Source of the DNA: Microbacterium sp. p3-SID336
Lineage (GTDB): Bacteria > Actinomycetota > Actinomycetes > Actinomycetales > Microbacteriaceae
Length of the DNA: 58,795 nucleotides
Direction of reading: 5' to 3'
Assembly: GCF_025143365.1 (NCBI RefSeq)
Contig: NZ_JALXPE010000023.1
Location: 1-58,795 of the forward strand
How positions within the stretch are numbered: the first letter of the stretch is position 1; each line of letters begins with the position of its first letter. Shown piece after piece: positions 8,189 through 15,580 of this stretch. The translations under genes and the position numbers were made by a program. The notes below the pieces were generated by a model. It ran no database searches. It saw only the letters and a list, made by a program, of their open reading frames with translations, and was not told where the DNA came from.

Positions 8189-9028
8189 TCAGCCCTTGAC
8201 CGCGCCGCTGGTCATTCCGGCGACCAGGCGGCGCTGCACGAGCAGGAAGAAGATGAGCACGGGGATGGAGAAGATGGTCGACGCGGCGATCATCGCGCCG
8301 TAGTCGACGCCCTCGGAGGTCTGGAACGACACCAGCCAGACCGGCAGCGTGTAGTTCTCCTGCGAGCGCATGATGACGTAGGCGAACAGGTAGTCGTCCC
8401 ACGCGTTGATGAAGGCGAAGATCGACGTGGCCACGACCCCGGGGGCGAGCAGCGGCAGCACGACGCGGACGAAGGCCCCGAAGCGGCTGAGACCGTCCAC
8501 CATGGCGGCCTCCTCGAGCTCCACCGGGATCCCCTCGACGAAGCCGCGGAGGGTCCAGATGGCGAACGGCAGCACGAACGTGAGATACGTGAGCACGAGG
8601 CCGGGGAGCACGTCGAGGGCGCCGACCTGCCGCAGCATGAGGTACAGCGGGATGACCATGGCCGACCCGGGGATCATCTGCACGAGCACCAGCACGACCA
8701 GCAGCACCTTGCGGCCGATAAACGAGAAGCGGGCGCTGGCGAACGAGGCGCCGAGCGCCACGATCATGGAGAGGACCACGGTCGCGAGCGACACCACCAG
8801 GGAGTTGCGGAAGAACACCCAGAAGTTCGAGGAGTCCAGGGCGCGGGCGAAGTTGTCCACGCTGATCGGCCACGGGAAGAACTCGGGCGTCTGGCTCATG
8901 ATGCTGCCGGGCTCTTTGAAGGCCGTGTTGAACATCCAGTAGACGGGGAAGATCATCACCACGGCCACCGCGACCGCGACGACGTTCGCGACCGTGCGGC
9001 GCCTGCTGAGGTAGCTGCTGCGGCTCAT
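8189..9028 (-). CDS. Sugar ABC transporter permease (MalG type)
   Basis: The 279-residue inner-membrane protein has six predicted spans and the EAA loop motif LEEAAMVDGLSRFGAFVRVV, which contacts the ATPase. The ATG at 9028 overlaps the stop of the other permease (ATGA). The reading frame continues upstream across the neighbours, but that extension is only a shadow of the lipoprotein and first permease genes. No ATPase gene is in the operon; a shared MsiK/UgpC-type ATPase encoded elsewhere is normal for actinobacterial CUT1 importers. Confidence 0.9.
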   Translation of the reverse strand: MSRSSYLSRRRTVANVVAVAVAVVMIFPVYWMFNTAFKEPGSIMSQTPEFFPWPISVDNFARALDSSNFWVFFRNSLVVSLATVVLSMIVALGASFASARFSFIGRKVLLVVLVLVQMIPGSAMVIPLYLMLRQVGALDVLPGLVLTYLTFVLPFAIWTLRGFVEGIPVELEEAAMVDGLSRFGAFVRVVLPLLAPGVVATSIFAFINAWDDYLFAYVIMRSQENYTLPVWLVSFQTSEGVDYGAMIAASTIFSIPVLIFFLLVQRRLVAGMTSGAVKG

Positions 9029-9990
9029 CGGACATCCACCTGCTTCACCTGTCGTCGGACGTAGAACACGGCGAAGGCGGCGAGCAGCCCCACGGTGATC
9101 ATCGAGATCGCGGCACCGCCGCCGTAGTCGTTCGCGCTGAACGCGGTCGTGTAGGAGTACACCGCGAGCGTCGTGGTCTGCCCCGACGGTCCGCCCTGGG
9201 TCAGCACCCAGAACGGCGTGAACGAGTTCACCGACCAGATGACCTCCAGCACGATGAGGATCGCGAGCACGGGCCGCATCATCGGCAGCGTGATGTGCCG
9301 GATGGTGTCGAGCGCGTTGGCGCCGTCGAGCCCTGCCGCCTCGTACATCGAGGTCGGGATCTGCCCGAGCGCGGCGTACATGGTGAGCACCACGAACGGC
9401 AGCCCCTTCCACACGATCAGCAGCACGATCAGCGCGAGCGCCTCGACGGGGTTCGAGAACCAGTCGTGCGCCCGCAGGTCGCCGAAGACGCCGAGCTGCG
9501 TCAGCAGCCAGTTCGCGACGCCGTACTGGGGCTGGAACAGCCACTGCCAGATGAGGGCCGCGGCGACCATCGGCATGGCCCAGACCAGCACGAGACAGAC
9601 GGTGAGGGCGAGACGCGCCCAGGGGGAGGTGCGCAGCAGCAGCTGCGCGAGGAGGAAGCCCAGCGTCATCAGCAGCGCGACGCACAGCAGCGTCACCGCG
9701 AACGTGCGCAGCAGCACCATCCAGAACTCGGGGTCTCCGAGCACGTCCGCGTAGTTGTCGAAGAGGACGAACGGCGATTCGCCGGTGAACAGCGACCGGG
9801 AGTCGTACTTCTGGAAGCTCAGCACCGCGAGGCGCACGATCGGGTAGCCGAGGATCACCACCAGGACGATCGCCGCGGGGGCGACCAGCAGGTAGGGCAG
9901 CGCGCTGCCACGGCTCCGGCGGCGTCGCGCCGGGCCGGCCCCGCCCGGTCGCGCGGACCGGACGGGGGCGGCGGGTGCGAGTTTCGTCAT
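9025..9990 (-). CDS. Sugar ABC transporter permease (MalF type)
   Basis: The 321-residue permease has a basic, Pro/Arg-rich N-terminus, six hydrophobic spans and the EAA motif MYEAAGLDGANALDTI. It would form the membrane channel with the MalG-type partner directly downstream. The gene lies 15 nt after the binding-protein gene and overlaps the next start. Family and context indicate import of an amino-sugar such as GlcNAc or chitobiose, as in the DasABC or NgcEFG systems; the substrate itself is inference. Confidence 0.9.
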   Translation of the reverse strand: MTKLAPAAPVRSARPGGAGPARRRRSRGSALPYLLVAPAAIVLVVILGYPIVRLAVLSFQKYDSRSLFTGESPFVLFDNYADVLGDPEFWMVLLRTFAVTLLCVALLMTLGFLLAQLLLRTSPWARLALTVCLVLVWAMPMVAAALIWQWLFQPQYGVANWLLTQLGVFGDLRAHDWFSNPVEALALIVLLIVWKGLPFVVLTMYAALGQIPTSMYEAAGLDGANALDTIRHITLPMMRPVLAILIVLEVIWSVNSFTPFWVLTQGGPSGQTTTLAVYSYTTAFSANDYGGGAAISMITVGLLAAFAVFYVRRQVKQVDVR

Positions 9991-10005
9991 GCTCTCTGCT
10001 TCTGG

Positions 10006-11301
10006 TCAGTCGCCGTAGGCGTTCAGCGTCTTGGTGACGTACGCGTCGTAGTCGGCGGTGGCCTTCTCCAAGTCGGCCCCGCCGACGACGGAGGAGAAGA
10101 ACTGCTCGTTGTACCGCTCGCTCTCCAGCGTCGACTGCCCGGGGCTGGCGGGAAGGGACTTGTTGCTCTTGGCCGCCTCGCTCGCCACGATCATGTGCTC
10201 CGGCATGTCGTCCGGCGTGAAGGTCGGGGAGATCGGGATGAGGTTGAGCTCCGAGCCGAACCGCGCCTGCATCTCCCCGCCGGTGATGATGCGCAGGTAG
10301 TCCTTCGCCGCCTCCGGGAAGTCGGTGTCGGCGGCGATGCCGATGGTGGAGCCGGCGACGATCACCGGCAGCGGCTCGCCCTCTTCGTAGCCGGGCATCA
10401 CGAAGTAGCCGATGTTCCCCTCCATCGCGGGGTTCTTCTCGACCACGGCCGCCGGCTCCCAGCCGCGGACGTAGGCCATGGCCGCTTGCCCGTCGGCGAA
10501 GATCTGGGTCTGGTCGGGGTTGTTGGTGTTCACGCCGACCGACGACGGGGTCGAGCACGTGTTCTGGAATTCGGTGAACGCCGTCAGCCCCTCCACCGCC
10601 TTCTTCGAGCTCATCGTGGCCTTCCACTCGCCGTCCTCCTGCACGGCGACGTCGCCACCCGCGCCGAAGATGAACGGCACGCCCGCGAAGTAGTACTGCC
10701 CCGGCATGTAGAAGCCGGAGAAGTTCGCGGTCGCCGCGTTCGCCGTGTTGAGGGTGGTGCAGGCGGCCATCAGCTCGTCGAGGGTCCCGGGGATCTCGGT
10801 GATGCCCGCGTCGGCGAACATCTGCTTGTTGTACATGACGACCTTCGTGCCGCCGTACAGCGGGGTCGCGTACAGGCGTCCGTCCAGCGTCGAGGGGTCG
10901 GCGAGACCGGCGAGCCAGCTGTCGGAGTCCTCGAAGGAGCCCTTGTCGTCGGTGATGTCGAGCAGGCCGCCGGAGTACGTCTGCAGCGGCGTCTGCGTGT
11001 TGCCCATCTCGACGATGTCGGGACCGTTGCCGGAGGCGAGGGCCGTGGTCAGCTTGGTGGCGATGTTGTCCCACTGCTGGATCTCGACCTTGACGTCCAT
11101 GTCCGGGTACTTCTCCTGGAACGCGGCGTTGACGTCTTCGATGATGGGCTTGTCGCCGGGGCCGCCGGTCATCATCCAGACGGTGAGGGTGCCGCTCGTC
11201 TCGCCCGCGTCGGGTTCGGTTCCGGCGGAGCTGCAGCCGGCGAGCGCGAGCGGGACGAGCAGCGTCGCTGCCGCGATAGCGGTGATTCGGGTGGATCTCA
11301 T
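10006..11301 (-). CDS. Sugar ABC transporter substrate-binding lipoprotein (family 1)
   Basis: The 431-residue precursor has a lipoprotein signal peptide with lipobox LALAGCSS, and the mature protein has the family 1 solute-binding pattern typical of CUT1 importers. The ATG at 11301 is preferred because CGGAGAAC stands before it; an in-frame ATG at 11322 adds MTKRRTT and lacks a binding site. It would be anchored outside the cell membrane and deliver oligosaccharide to the two downstream permeases. The gene follows the ROK regulator by 42 nt with no obvious promoter between. Confidence 0.9.
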   Translation of the reverse strand: MRSTRITAIAAATLLVPLALAGCSSAGTEPDAGETSGTLTVWMMTGGPGDKPIIEDVNAAFQEKYPDMDVKVEIQQWDNIATKLTTALASGNGPDIVEMGNTQTPLQTYSGGLLDITDDKGSFEDSDSWLAGLADPSTLDGRLYATPLYGGTKVVMYNKQMFADAGITEIPGTLDELMAACTTLNTANAATANFSGFYMPGQYYFAGVPFIFGAGGDVAVQEDGEWKATMSSKKAVEGLTAFTEFQNTCSTPSSVGVNTNNPDQTQIFADGQAAMAYVRGWEPAAVVEKNPAMEGNIGYFVMPGYEEGEPLPVIVAGSTIGIAADTDFPEAAKDYLRIITGGEMQARFGSELNLIPISPTFTPDDMPEHMIVASEAAKSNKSLPASPGQSTLESERYNEQFFSSVVGGADLEKATADYDAYVTKTLNAYGD

Positions 11302-11343
11302 GGTCGTTCTCCGTTTCGTCATTGAGGGGGAAGACTGCGACGG

Positions 11344-12537
11344 CTAGGCCGCGGTGGGGGAGGCGGCGAGTGCGCGGATGATGCGCTCGCGTTCCACGGG
11401 GACGAGCGTGGCGTGCTCATCGAGGACCCCGACGGACGCGTGCAGCTGGCTGAGCGCGGCGGCCATGGCGCCGAGAAGGCCGGCGGCGCCGCCGAGCTCG
11501 CTGCGGCGGATCCGGGTGTCGACGTTGACCATGTCGCGCACCTCGTCGTGGAGGCGCTCGAGCACGTCGTCGCCGAAGGCCTTCGCGAAGCCGCCGGCGA
11601 TCACGATGGTGGCGGGCTCGTACGCGAGCGTGACCAGGGAGACCAGATGCAGCAGCGCCTCGTGCACGTCGCTCAGGATCTCGGCGTACTCCTCCGGGTG
11701 GTCGAAGAGGTCCTCGGCGGTGTCGATGTCGGCGCCTCTCGCCTTGGCGTGTGCGGCGAGGCCGGCGCCCGATACGAGGTCCCGCAGCCGCTCGGCGCGG
11801 CCGGGGAGGCGCAGCCGGCCGAACTCGCCCAGTGCGCCGTCGGGGCCGGCGAGGACCCGTCCGTCGCGGGCGGCGGCCGTGCCGAGACCGGTGCCGAGGG
11901 CGAGCAGCACCGCGGAGGCGGAGCCGTCGATCGAGCCGCACACGAGCTCGCCGTAGAGGGCGAGGTTGGAGTCGTTGTCGATGTGCACCGGCACGTCGAA
12001 GGCCTGCTCGACGGCCTGCACGAAGTCGGCGCCGAGCATCTGCGGGAGGTTGTGGGCTCCGAGGATGCGCTTGCGGTCGCCCGAGACGGCACCCGGCACG
12101 CCGAGCGCGACCGACCCGAGCGGGATTCCCTCGCCGTGCGCATCGATGAGCTCCGTCACGCGGTCGGCGAGCCAGGCGGCGAAGTCTGCGGCGTCGAGCT
12201 CCGCCGGGGTGCGGTACCGTCCGCGGACGAGGGCGTTGCCGAGCGCATCGGCGACCGCGATGCGGCAGTTGGTGCCGCCCAGGTCGATCCCGGCGATCAG
12301 TCGCGCGGAGGGGTTGAGACGGACGGTCGTGGCGGGGCGCCCTGGCCCGCTGCGGTGTGCGGCGCTGCGCTCGACGACGAGCTGGGAGGCGAGCAGCTCG
12401 TCGACGACGCGGAAGACGGTCGCGCGGCTGAGGCCGGTGGTCTCGGCGAGCTGGGTGCGCTCGAGCTCGGCACCCGAGATCAGCTCGGCGAGCACGCGGC
12501 TGCGGTTCGATGCGCGGAGGGACGGAGCCTTGGTCAC
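11344..12537 (-). CDS. ROK-family transcriptional regulator
   Basis: An N-terminal winged helix (LAETTGLSRATVFRVVDELL) precedes a ROK sugar-kinase-like domain with the phosphate-binding IAGIDLGGTNCRIAVAD. The GTG at 12537 gives 397 residues starting VTKAPSLRAS, with GAGAG as binding site; a longer ATG-started frame runs through the promoter and is unlikely. The usual ROK zinc motif CxCGxxGC is missing: the corresponding stretch reads GALGEFGRLRLPGRAE. It is first in the GlcNAc-type operon and probably represses it until an amino-sugar phosphate binds. Confidence 0.88.
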   Translation of the reverse strand: MTKAPSLRASNRSRVLAELISGAELERTQLAETTGLSRATVFRVVDELLASQLVVERSAAHRSGPGRPATTVRLNPSARLIAGIDLGGTNCRIAVADALGNALVRGRYRTPAELDAADFAAWLADRVTELIDAHGEGIPLGSVALGVPGAVSGDRKRILGAHNLPQMLGADFVQAVEQAFDVPVHIDNDSNLALYGELVCGSIDGSASAVLLALGTGLGTAAARDGRVLAGPDGALGEFGRLRLPGRAERLRDLVSGAGLAAHAKARGADIDTAEDLFDHPEEYAEILSDVHEALLHLVSLVTLAYEPATIVIAGGFAKAFGDDVLERLHDEVRDMVNVDTRIRRSELGGAAGLLGAMAAALSQLHASVGVLDEHATLVPVERERIIRALAASPTAA

Positions 12538-12553
12538 ATTTACTCTCAGACTG

Positions 12554-12582
12554 AACTTAATTGGACGCGGCCCACTGTACAA
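12554..12582 (-). promoter_or_regulatory. Promoter of the ROK-led amino-sugar operon
   Basis: On the minus strand TTGTAC (12577-12582) and TAAGTT (12554-12559) are 17 nt apart. The -10 overlaps AGTTCAGT (12550-12557), close to the AGTTTAGT over the GH3 promoter at 1999-2006, a candidate operator half-site for the ROK protein. Confidence 0.5.
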
Positions 12583-12676
12583 CAGCGGAATCGCGGCGCA
12601 AAGCCGGATTTCCGGCTCTGTCTCACGCCGTCTGAAAACCCCGTCCGACCAGGGCGGAGATCGTCTCGCCTGCGAT

Positions 12677-12706
12677 AGTTGCCCCAGGCAACTGAAGGAG
12701 TAGACT
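12677..12706 (+). promoter_or_regulatory. MarR-type operator overlapping a leaderless promoter
   Basis: AGTTGCC (12677-12683) and GGCAACT (12687-12693) form a perfect 7-bp inverted repeat with a 3-bp centre, close to the TAGTTGCC-type half-sites known for MarR proteins. TTGCCC (12679-12684) and TAGACT (12701-12706) lie 16 nt apart as a promoter. The -10 ends 6 nt before the ATG at 12713, so the transcript probably starts at the start codon even though a GAAGGAG sequence is present. Autoregulation by the MarR protein is inferred. Confidence 0.65.
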
Positions 12707-12712
12707 GGTCGC

Positions 12713-13171
12713 ATGACCCACACCCCCGAGGTCGCGGACATCCACGTCGCCCTCGTGCGCGTCGTCGCGGAGTGGAGTCAGAGCGATCTCCAGCGGCACG
12801 TCGCGGAAGCCGTCGACGTGGAACTCGACCCCACCGCACTGCGGGCGCTGTACCTGCTCGGCATGAACGGCGGCGCGATGGGGTCGGGGGAGCTCGCCCG
12901 GCACTCCTCGATGTCGCGGCCGACCACGTCCAAGCTCGTCGCCCGCATGGCCGCCCAGGGTGTTGTGGACCCCGTCCGCTCCGGACGCACGGTGGAGGTG
13001 CGGCTCACCGCGGCCGGCACCCGCGCCTACGACCGTCTCGTCGCCGCCGGCCACGGCATGGTCGGCGACGCGCTCACCGGCTGGACCGCGCAGGAGGTCG
13101 CCACCTTCCGCCACCAGCTCACCCGCTTCGTGGCCGGCCTGTCCGGCACAGACCCCGCACCGCACATCTAG
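12713..13171 (+). CDS. MarR-family transcriptional regulator
   Basis: The 152-residue protein has a MarR winged helix: GSGELARHSSMSRPTTSKLV forms the helix-turn-helix and GVVDPVRSGRTVEVRLTAAG the wing. It should bind as a dimer to the palindrome at 12677-12693 in its own promoter. The SDR gene follows after 8 nt and is probably its regulated partner, so the ligand may be a substrate of that oxidoreductase. Confidence 0.88.
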   Translation: MTHTPEVADIHVALVRVVAEWSQSDLQRHVAEAVDVELDPTALRALYLLGMNGGAMGSGELARHSSMSRPTTSKLVARMAAQGVVDPVRSGRTVEVRLTAAGTRAYDRLVAAGHGMVGDALTGWTAQEVATFRHQLTRFVAGLSGTDPAPHI

Positions 13172-13179
13172 GAGGAATC

Positions 13180-13983
13180 ATGACCCGCACATACATCGTC
13201 ACCGGCTCGGCATCCGGAATCGGTGCCGCCACCGCCGAACTGCTCCGCTCGCAGGGACACACCGTCGTCGGCGTCGACCTGTCCGGCGTCGAGGTGGACG
13301 GTGACCTCTCCACGCACGACGGCCGGATCGCCGCCGCCGAGGCCGCGATCGAGGCCGCCGACGGCAGCGTGGACGCCGTCATCGCCTGCGCCGGCGTCTC
13401 GGCGCCCATCGCGAAGACCATGGCGATCAACTTCTTCGGCGTGACCGAGTTCCTCACCGCCCTGCAGCCGACACTGAGCCTCGCCGATGCCCCGCGCGCC
13501 GCCGTCGTCTCGTCGATGGCCTCGCTGCAGCCCGTCTCGGCCGAGCTCGTCGACACCGCCCTCGCCGGTGACGAGGCCAAGGCCCTGGAGATCGGCGACG
13601 GCCTCGCCGCCACCCCGGAAGCCGGGTTCCTGAACTACTCGTCCAGCAAGCGCGCGCTCTCCCGGTGGGTGCGGCGCGAGTCGATCACCCCGGCCTGGGC
13701 CGGCGCGGGGATCCCGCTGAACGCGGTCGCCCCCGGCACCGTCACGACCGCCATGACCGCGGGACTGCTCGCCTCCCCGGAAGGCCTCGCCCAGGTCGAC
13801 GCCGCGGTGCCGATGCCGCTCAACTACCACCAGCCCGCGTCCTCCATCGCCGAGCTGCTCGTGTGGCTGACGAGCCCCGTCAACACCCACATGGCGGGAC
13901 AGACGATCTACTGCGACGGCGGCGCCGACGCCGTGTTCCGCGGCGACGACATCTGGTCCTGGAACGACGCCCCGCGCGGCTGA
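13180..13983 (+). CDS. Short-chain dehydrogenase/reductase
   Basis: The 267-residue SDR has the nucleotide-binding TGSASGIGAA motif near the N-terminus, the ACAG-type core motif and the catalytic YSSSK. The layout resembles 3-alpha-hydroxysteroid dehydrogenase-like SDRs, which reduce or oxidise alcohols and ketones with NAD(P)H in the cytoplasm. The ATG at 13180 has a perfect GGAGGA binding site; an ORF opening upstream in the same frame lies within the marR gene and is not real. It is co-transcribed with the MarR regulator. The substrate is unknown. Confidence 0.87.
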   Translation: MTRTYIVTGSASGIGAATAELLRSQGHTVVGVDLSGVEVDGDLSTHDGRIAAAEAAIEAADGSVDAVIACAGVSAPIAKTMAINFFGVTEFLTALQPTLSLADAPRAAVVSSMASLQPVSAELVDTALAGDEAKALEIGDGLAATPEAGFLNYSSSKRALSRWVRRESITPAWAGAGIPLNAVAPGTVTTAMTAGLLASPEGLAQVDAAVPMPLNYHQPASSIAELLVWLTSPVNTHMAGQTIYCDGGADAVFRGDDIWSWNDAPRG

Positions 13984-14017
13984 CCTCCGCCCGACCGGCG
14001 AGAGCCCCCGCCTGACC

Positions 14018-14023
14018 TAGACT
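14018..14023 (+). promoter_or_regulatory. -10 (TAGACT) for a leaderless transcript
   Basis: TAGACT ends 7 nt before the ATG at 14031 and there is no Shine-Dalgarno, so transcription and translation probably start at the same base. The hexamer is identical to the one before the MarR gene. Confidence 0.5.
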
Positions 14024-14030
14024 GACCGCC

Positions 14031-14960
14031 ATGGGGGAGTTGTGGCGCTCGATGTCGCCGCGCTCCTGGGGTCGTCTCTTCTTCGGGCTGCAGGCTCTCG
14101 CCGGCGCCGCCTGGTGGATCGGCGTGTTCACGCAGCCGGGCGTGCGCACCGCCACCCTCGGCACCCTCGATGCGCCGCTCGTCGCCCTGCTCGACGTCCC
14201 GCTGTTCGTGCTCGGGTCTGCTCTCGCGGCGCTCGGCTGGCCGGCCGCGGTCTGGGTGGCCACCGGATGGACGGCCGTGGTCGCCGCCGGCATGGCGCTG
14301 TACGCCACGGTCACCGGTGCGGCGGGGTGGGGCGCGCTGCTCATGGCCGCCGCGGCGCTGGGGTCGATCGGCGCGGCGGTGCTCGTGCTCACCGGGCGGG
14401 TGCCGTCCGAGTGGCTGCTGCGCGGACCGTTCCGCTTCCGGCTGGCGACGACCGCCCGCCCCGTGGCACACCTCTCGCGCACGGCGCTGCAGATCCTCGT
14501 GTTCTCGGCGGTGTTCCTGGTGGCGCTGCCCGCCGTCATCGTGTTCGTCGAGCATCGGTGGGGCCTGCACGTGCCGTTCCCCGCGGCCGTCCGCGTCGGC
14601 GGGGCCGTGCTGTTCGCTCTCGCGTTCGCGCTGTCCATGTGGTCGGCGGCTTCCATGTCCGTCCAGGGCGAGGGTACGCCGCTGCCCTCGGCGATGCCGC
14701 GGCGACTGGTGGTCGCGGGCCCGTACCGCTTCGTGCGCAACCCGATGGCCGTGGGCGGGATCGCGCAGGGCGTGGCGGTCGGCCTGATGGCGGGCTCGTG
14801 GCTCGTGGTGCTCTACGCGCTGTGCGGCTCGCTGGTGTGGAACGCGCTCGTGCGGCCCCTGGAGGAGGCGGACCTGGAGGCGCGGTTCGGCGCTGACTTT
14901 CGCGCCTACCGCGACCGCGTGGCCTGCTGGATCCCGCGGCGCCCCCGCGTCCCCGCGTGA
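14031..14960 (+). CDS. Membrane protein with isoprenylcysteine/phospholipid methyltransferase-like domain
   Basis: The 309-residue protein has several membrane spans. The C-terminal third has the hallmark pattern of the ICMT/PEMT methyltransferase superfamily: GPYRFVRNPMAVGGI followed about 40 residues later by RPLEEADLEARFGADFRAYR. These motifs bind S-adenosylmethionine at the membrane face. The substrate in actinobacteria is unknown. Translation is probably leaderless. Confidence 0.75.
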   Translation: MGELWRSMSPRSWGRLFFGLQALAGAAWWIGVFTQPGVRTATLGTLDAPLVALLDVPLFVLGSALAALGWPAAVWVATGWTAVVAAGMALYATVTGAAGWGALLMAAAALGSIGAAVLVLTGRVPSEWLLRGPFRFRLATTARPVAHLSRTALQILVFSAVFLVALPAVIVFVEHRWGLHVPFPAAVRVGGAVLFALAFALSMWSAASMSVQGEGTPLPSAMPRRLVVAGPYRFVRNPMAVGGIAQGVAVGLMAGSWLVVLYALCGSLVWNALVRPLEEADLEARFGADFRAYRDRVACWIPRRPRVPA

Positions 14961-14971
14961 GGCGCCCTGAT

Positions 14972-15580
14972 TCAGCCGCCTGAGCGCCGCAGCGCCGGGG
15001 AGCCGTGCAGCAGCCCGTACGCGCCGAGCACGGGCGAACGCACCACGCCGTCGGCCCCGAACGGAGTGTCGTGCTCCGCCACGGCCAGGAGCAGCACCCA
15101 CCCCGTCCGCTCCGCCGCCGCGCCCCATCCGCGGGGCACCGTCCCGCGGCGCACCGCCTCCGCGTACGCGGCTCCGGGCACGGCGAGGTCGCGCAGCCGC
15201 AGGTCGTCGTCACCGCGGAACTCCACGCCCACACGGCGCACCGGCGCGAGCGGACCGTTCACAGGCGGCTCCAGCGTGCTCCAGCCGTGGGCGCGCAGCA
15301 GCTCCGCCTCCGGCTCCTCGGCACCCGGCGGCAGACGCAGCAGCAGGCACGGAGCGCTGTCGCCGCCGACGTCGAGCACGGCGAAGTCGAAGGACGGCCG
15401 AGGTGATCGGGTTCGGCGGCGCCGGGCACGGCGGACCGTGCCGAACCCGATCACGATGGCGAAGGCCCCCAGGGCCCCCGTCCAGCCCGCGAGGAGGAAC
15501 CCGAGCACGACGACCACCACGCCGATGCCCAGGCCCACCCCGCGGAGCCTGTCGGCGTCAGCGGTCCGCGTCTGCGCCAT
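14972..15580 (-). CDS. Hypothetical membrane protein, 202 aa
   Basis: The protein starts MAQTRTADADRLRG and has two hydrophobic segments within residues 15-50, then an Arg-rich turn and a soluble domain of about 145 residues. No family is recognised. Its start lies inside the last codons of the upstream cytochrome b gene (23-nt overlap), suggesting the two are co-transcribed. A longer frame opening at 15667 lies inside the cytochrome gene and was not chosen. Confidence 0.6.
   Translation of the reverse strand: MAQTRTADADRLRGVGLGIGVVVVVLGFLLAGWTGALGAFAIVIGFGTVRRARRRRTRSPRPSFDFAVLDVGGDSAPCLLLRLPPGAEEPEAELLRAHGWSTLEPPVNGPLAPVRRVGVEFRGDDDLRLRDLAVPGAAYAEAVRRGTVPRGWGAAAERTGWVLLLAVAEHDTPFGADGVVRSPVLGAYGLLHGSPALRRSGG

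Noticed and set aside
6761..8199. A 470-codon plus-strand frame opposite the GH3 gene
   Set aside because: It is His/Arg/Val-rich without domains; the minus strand has the full GH3 catalytic motifs.
8189..11074. A 961-codon frame across binding protein, permease and permease genes
   Set aside because: Only its last 279 codons are a real permease with its own ATG at 9028; the rest is out of frame with the true upstream genes.
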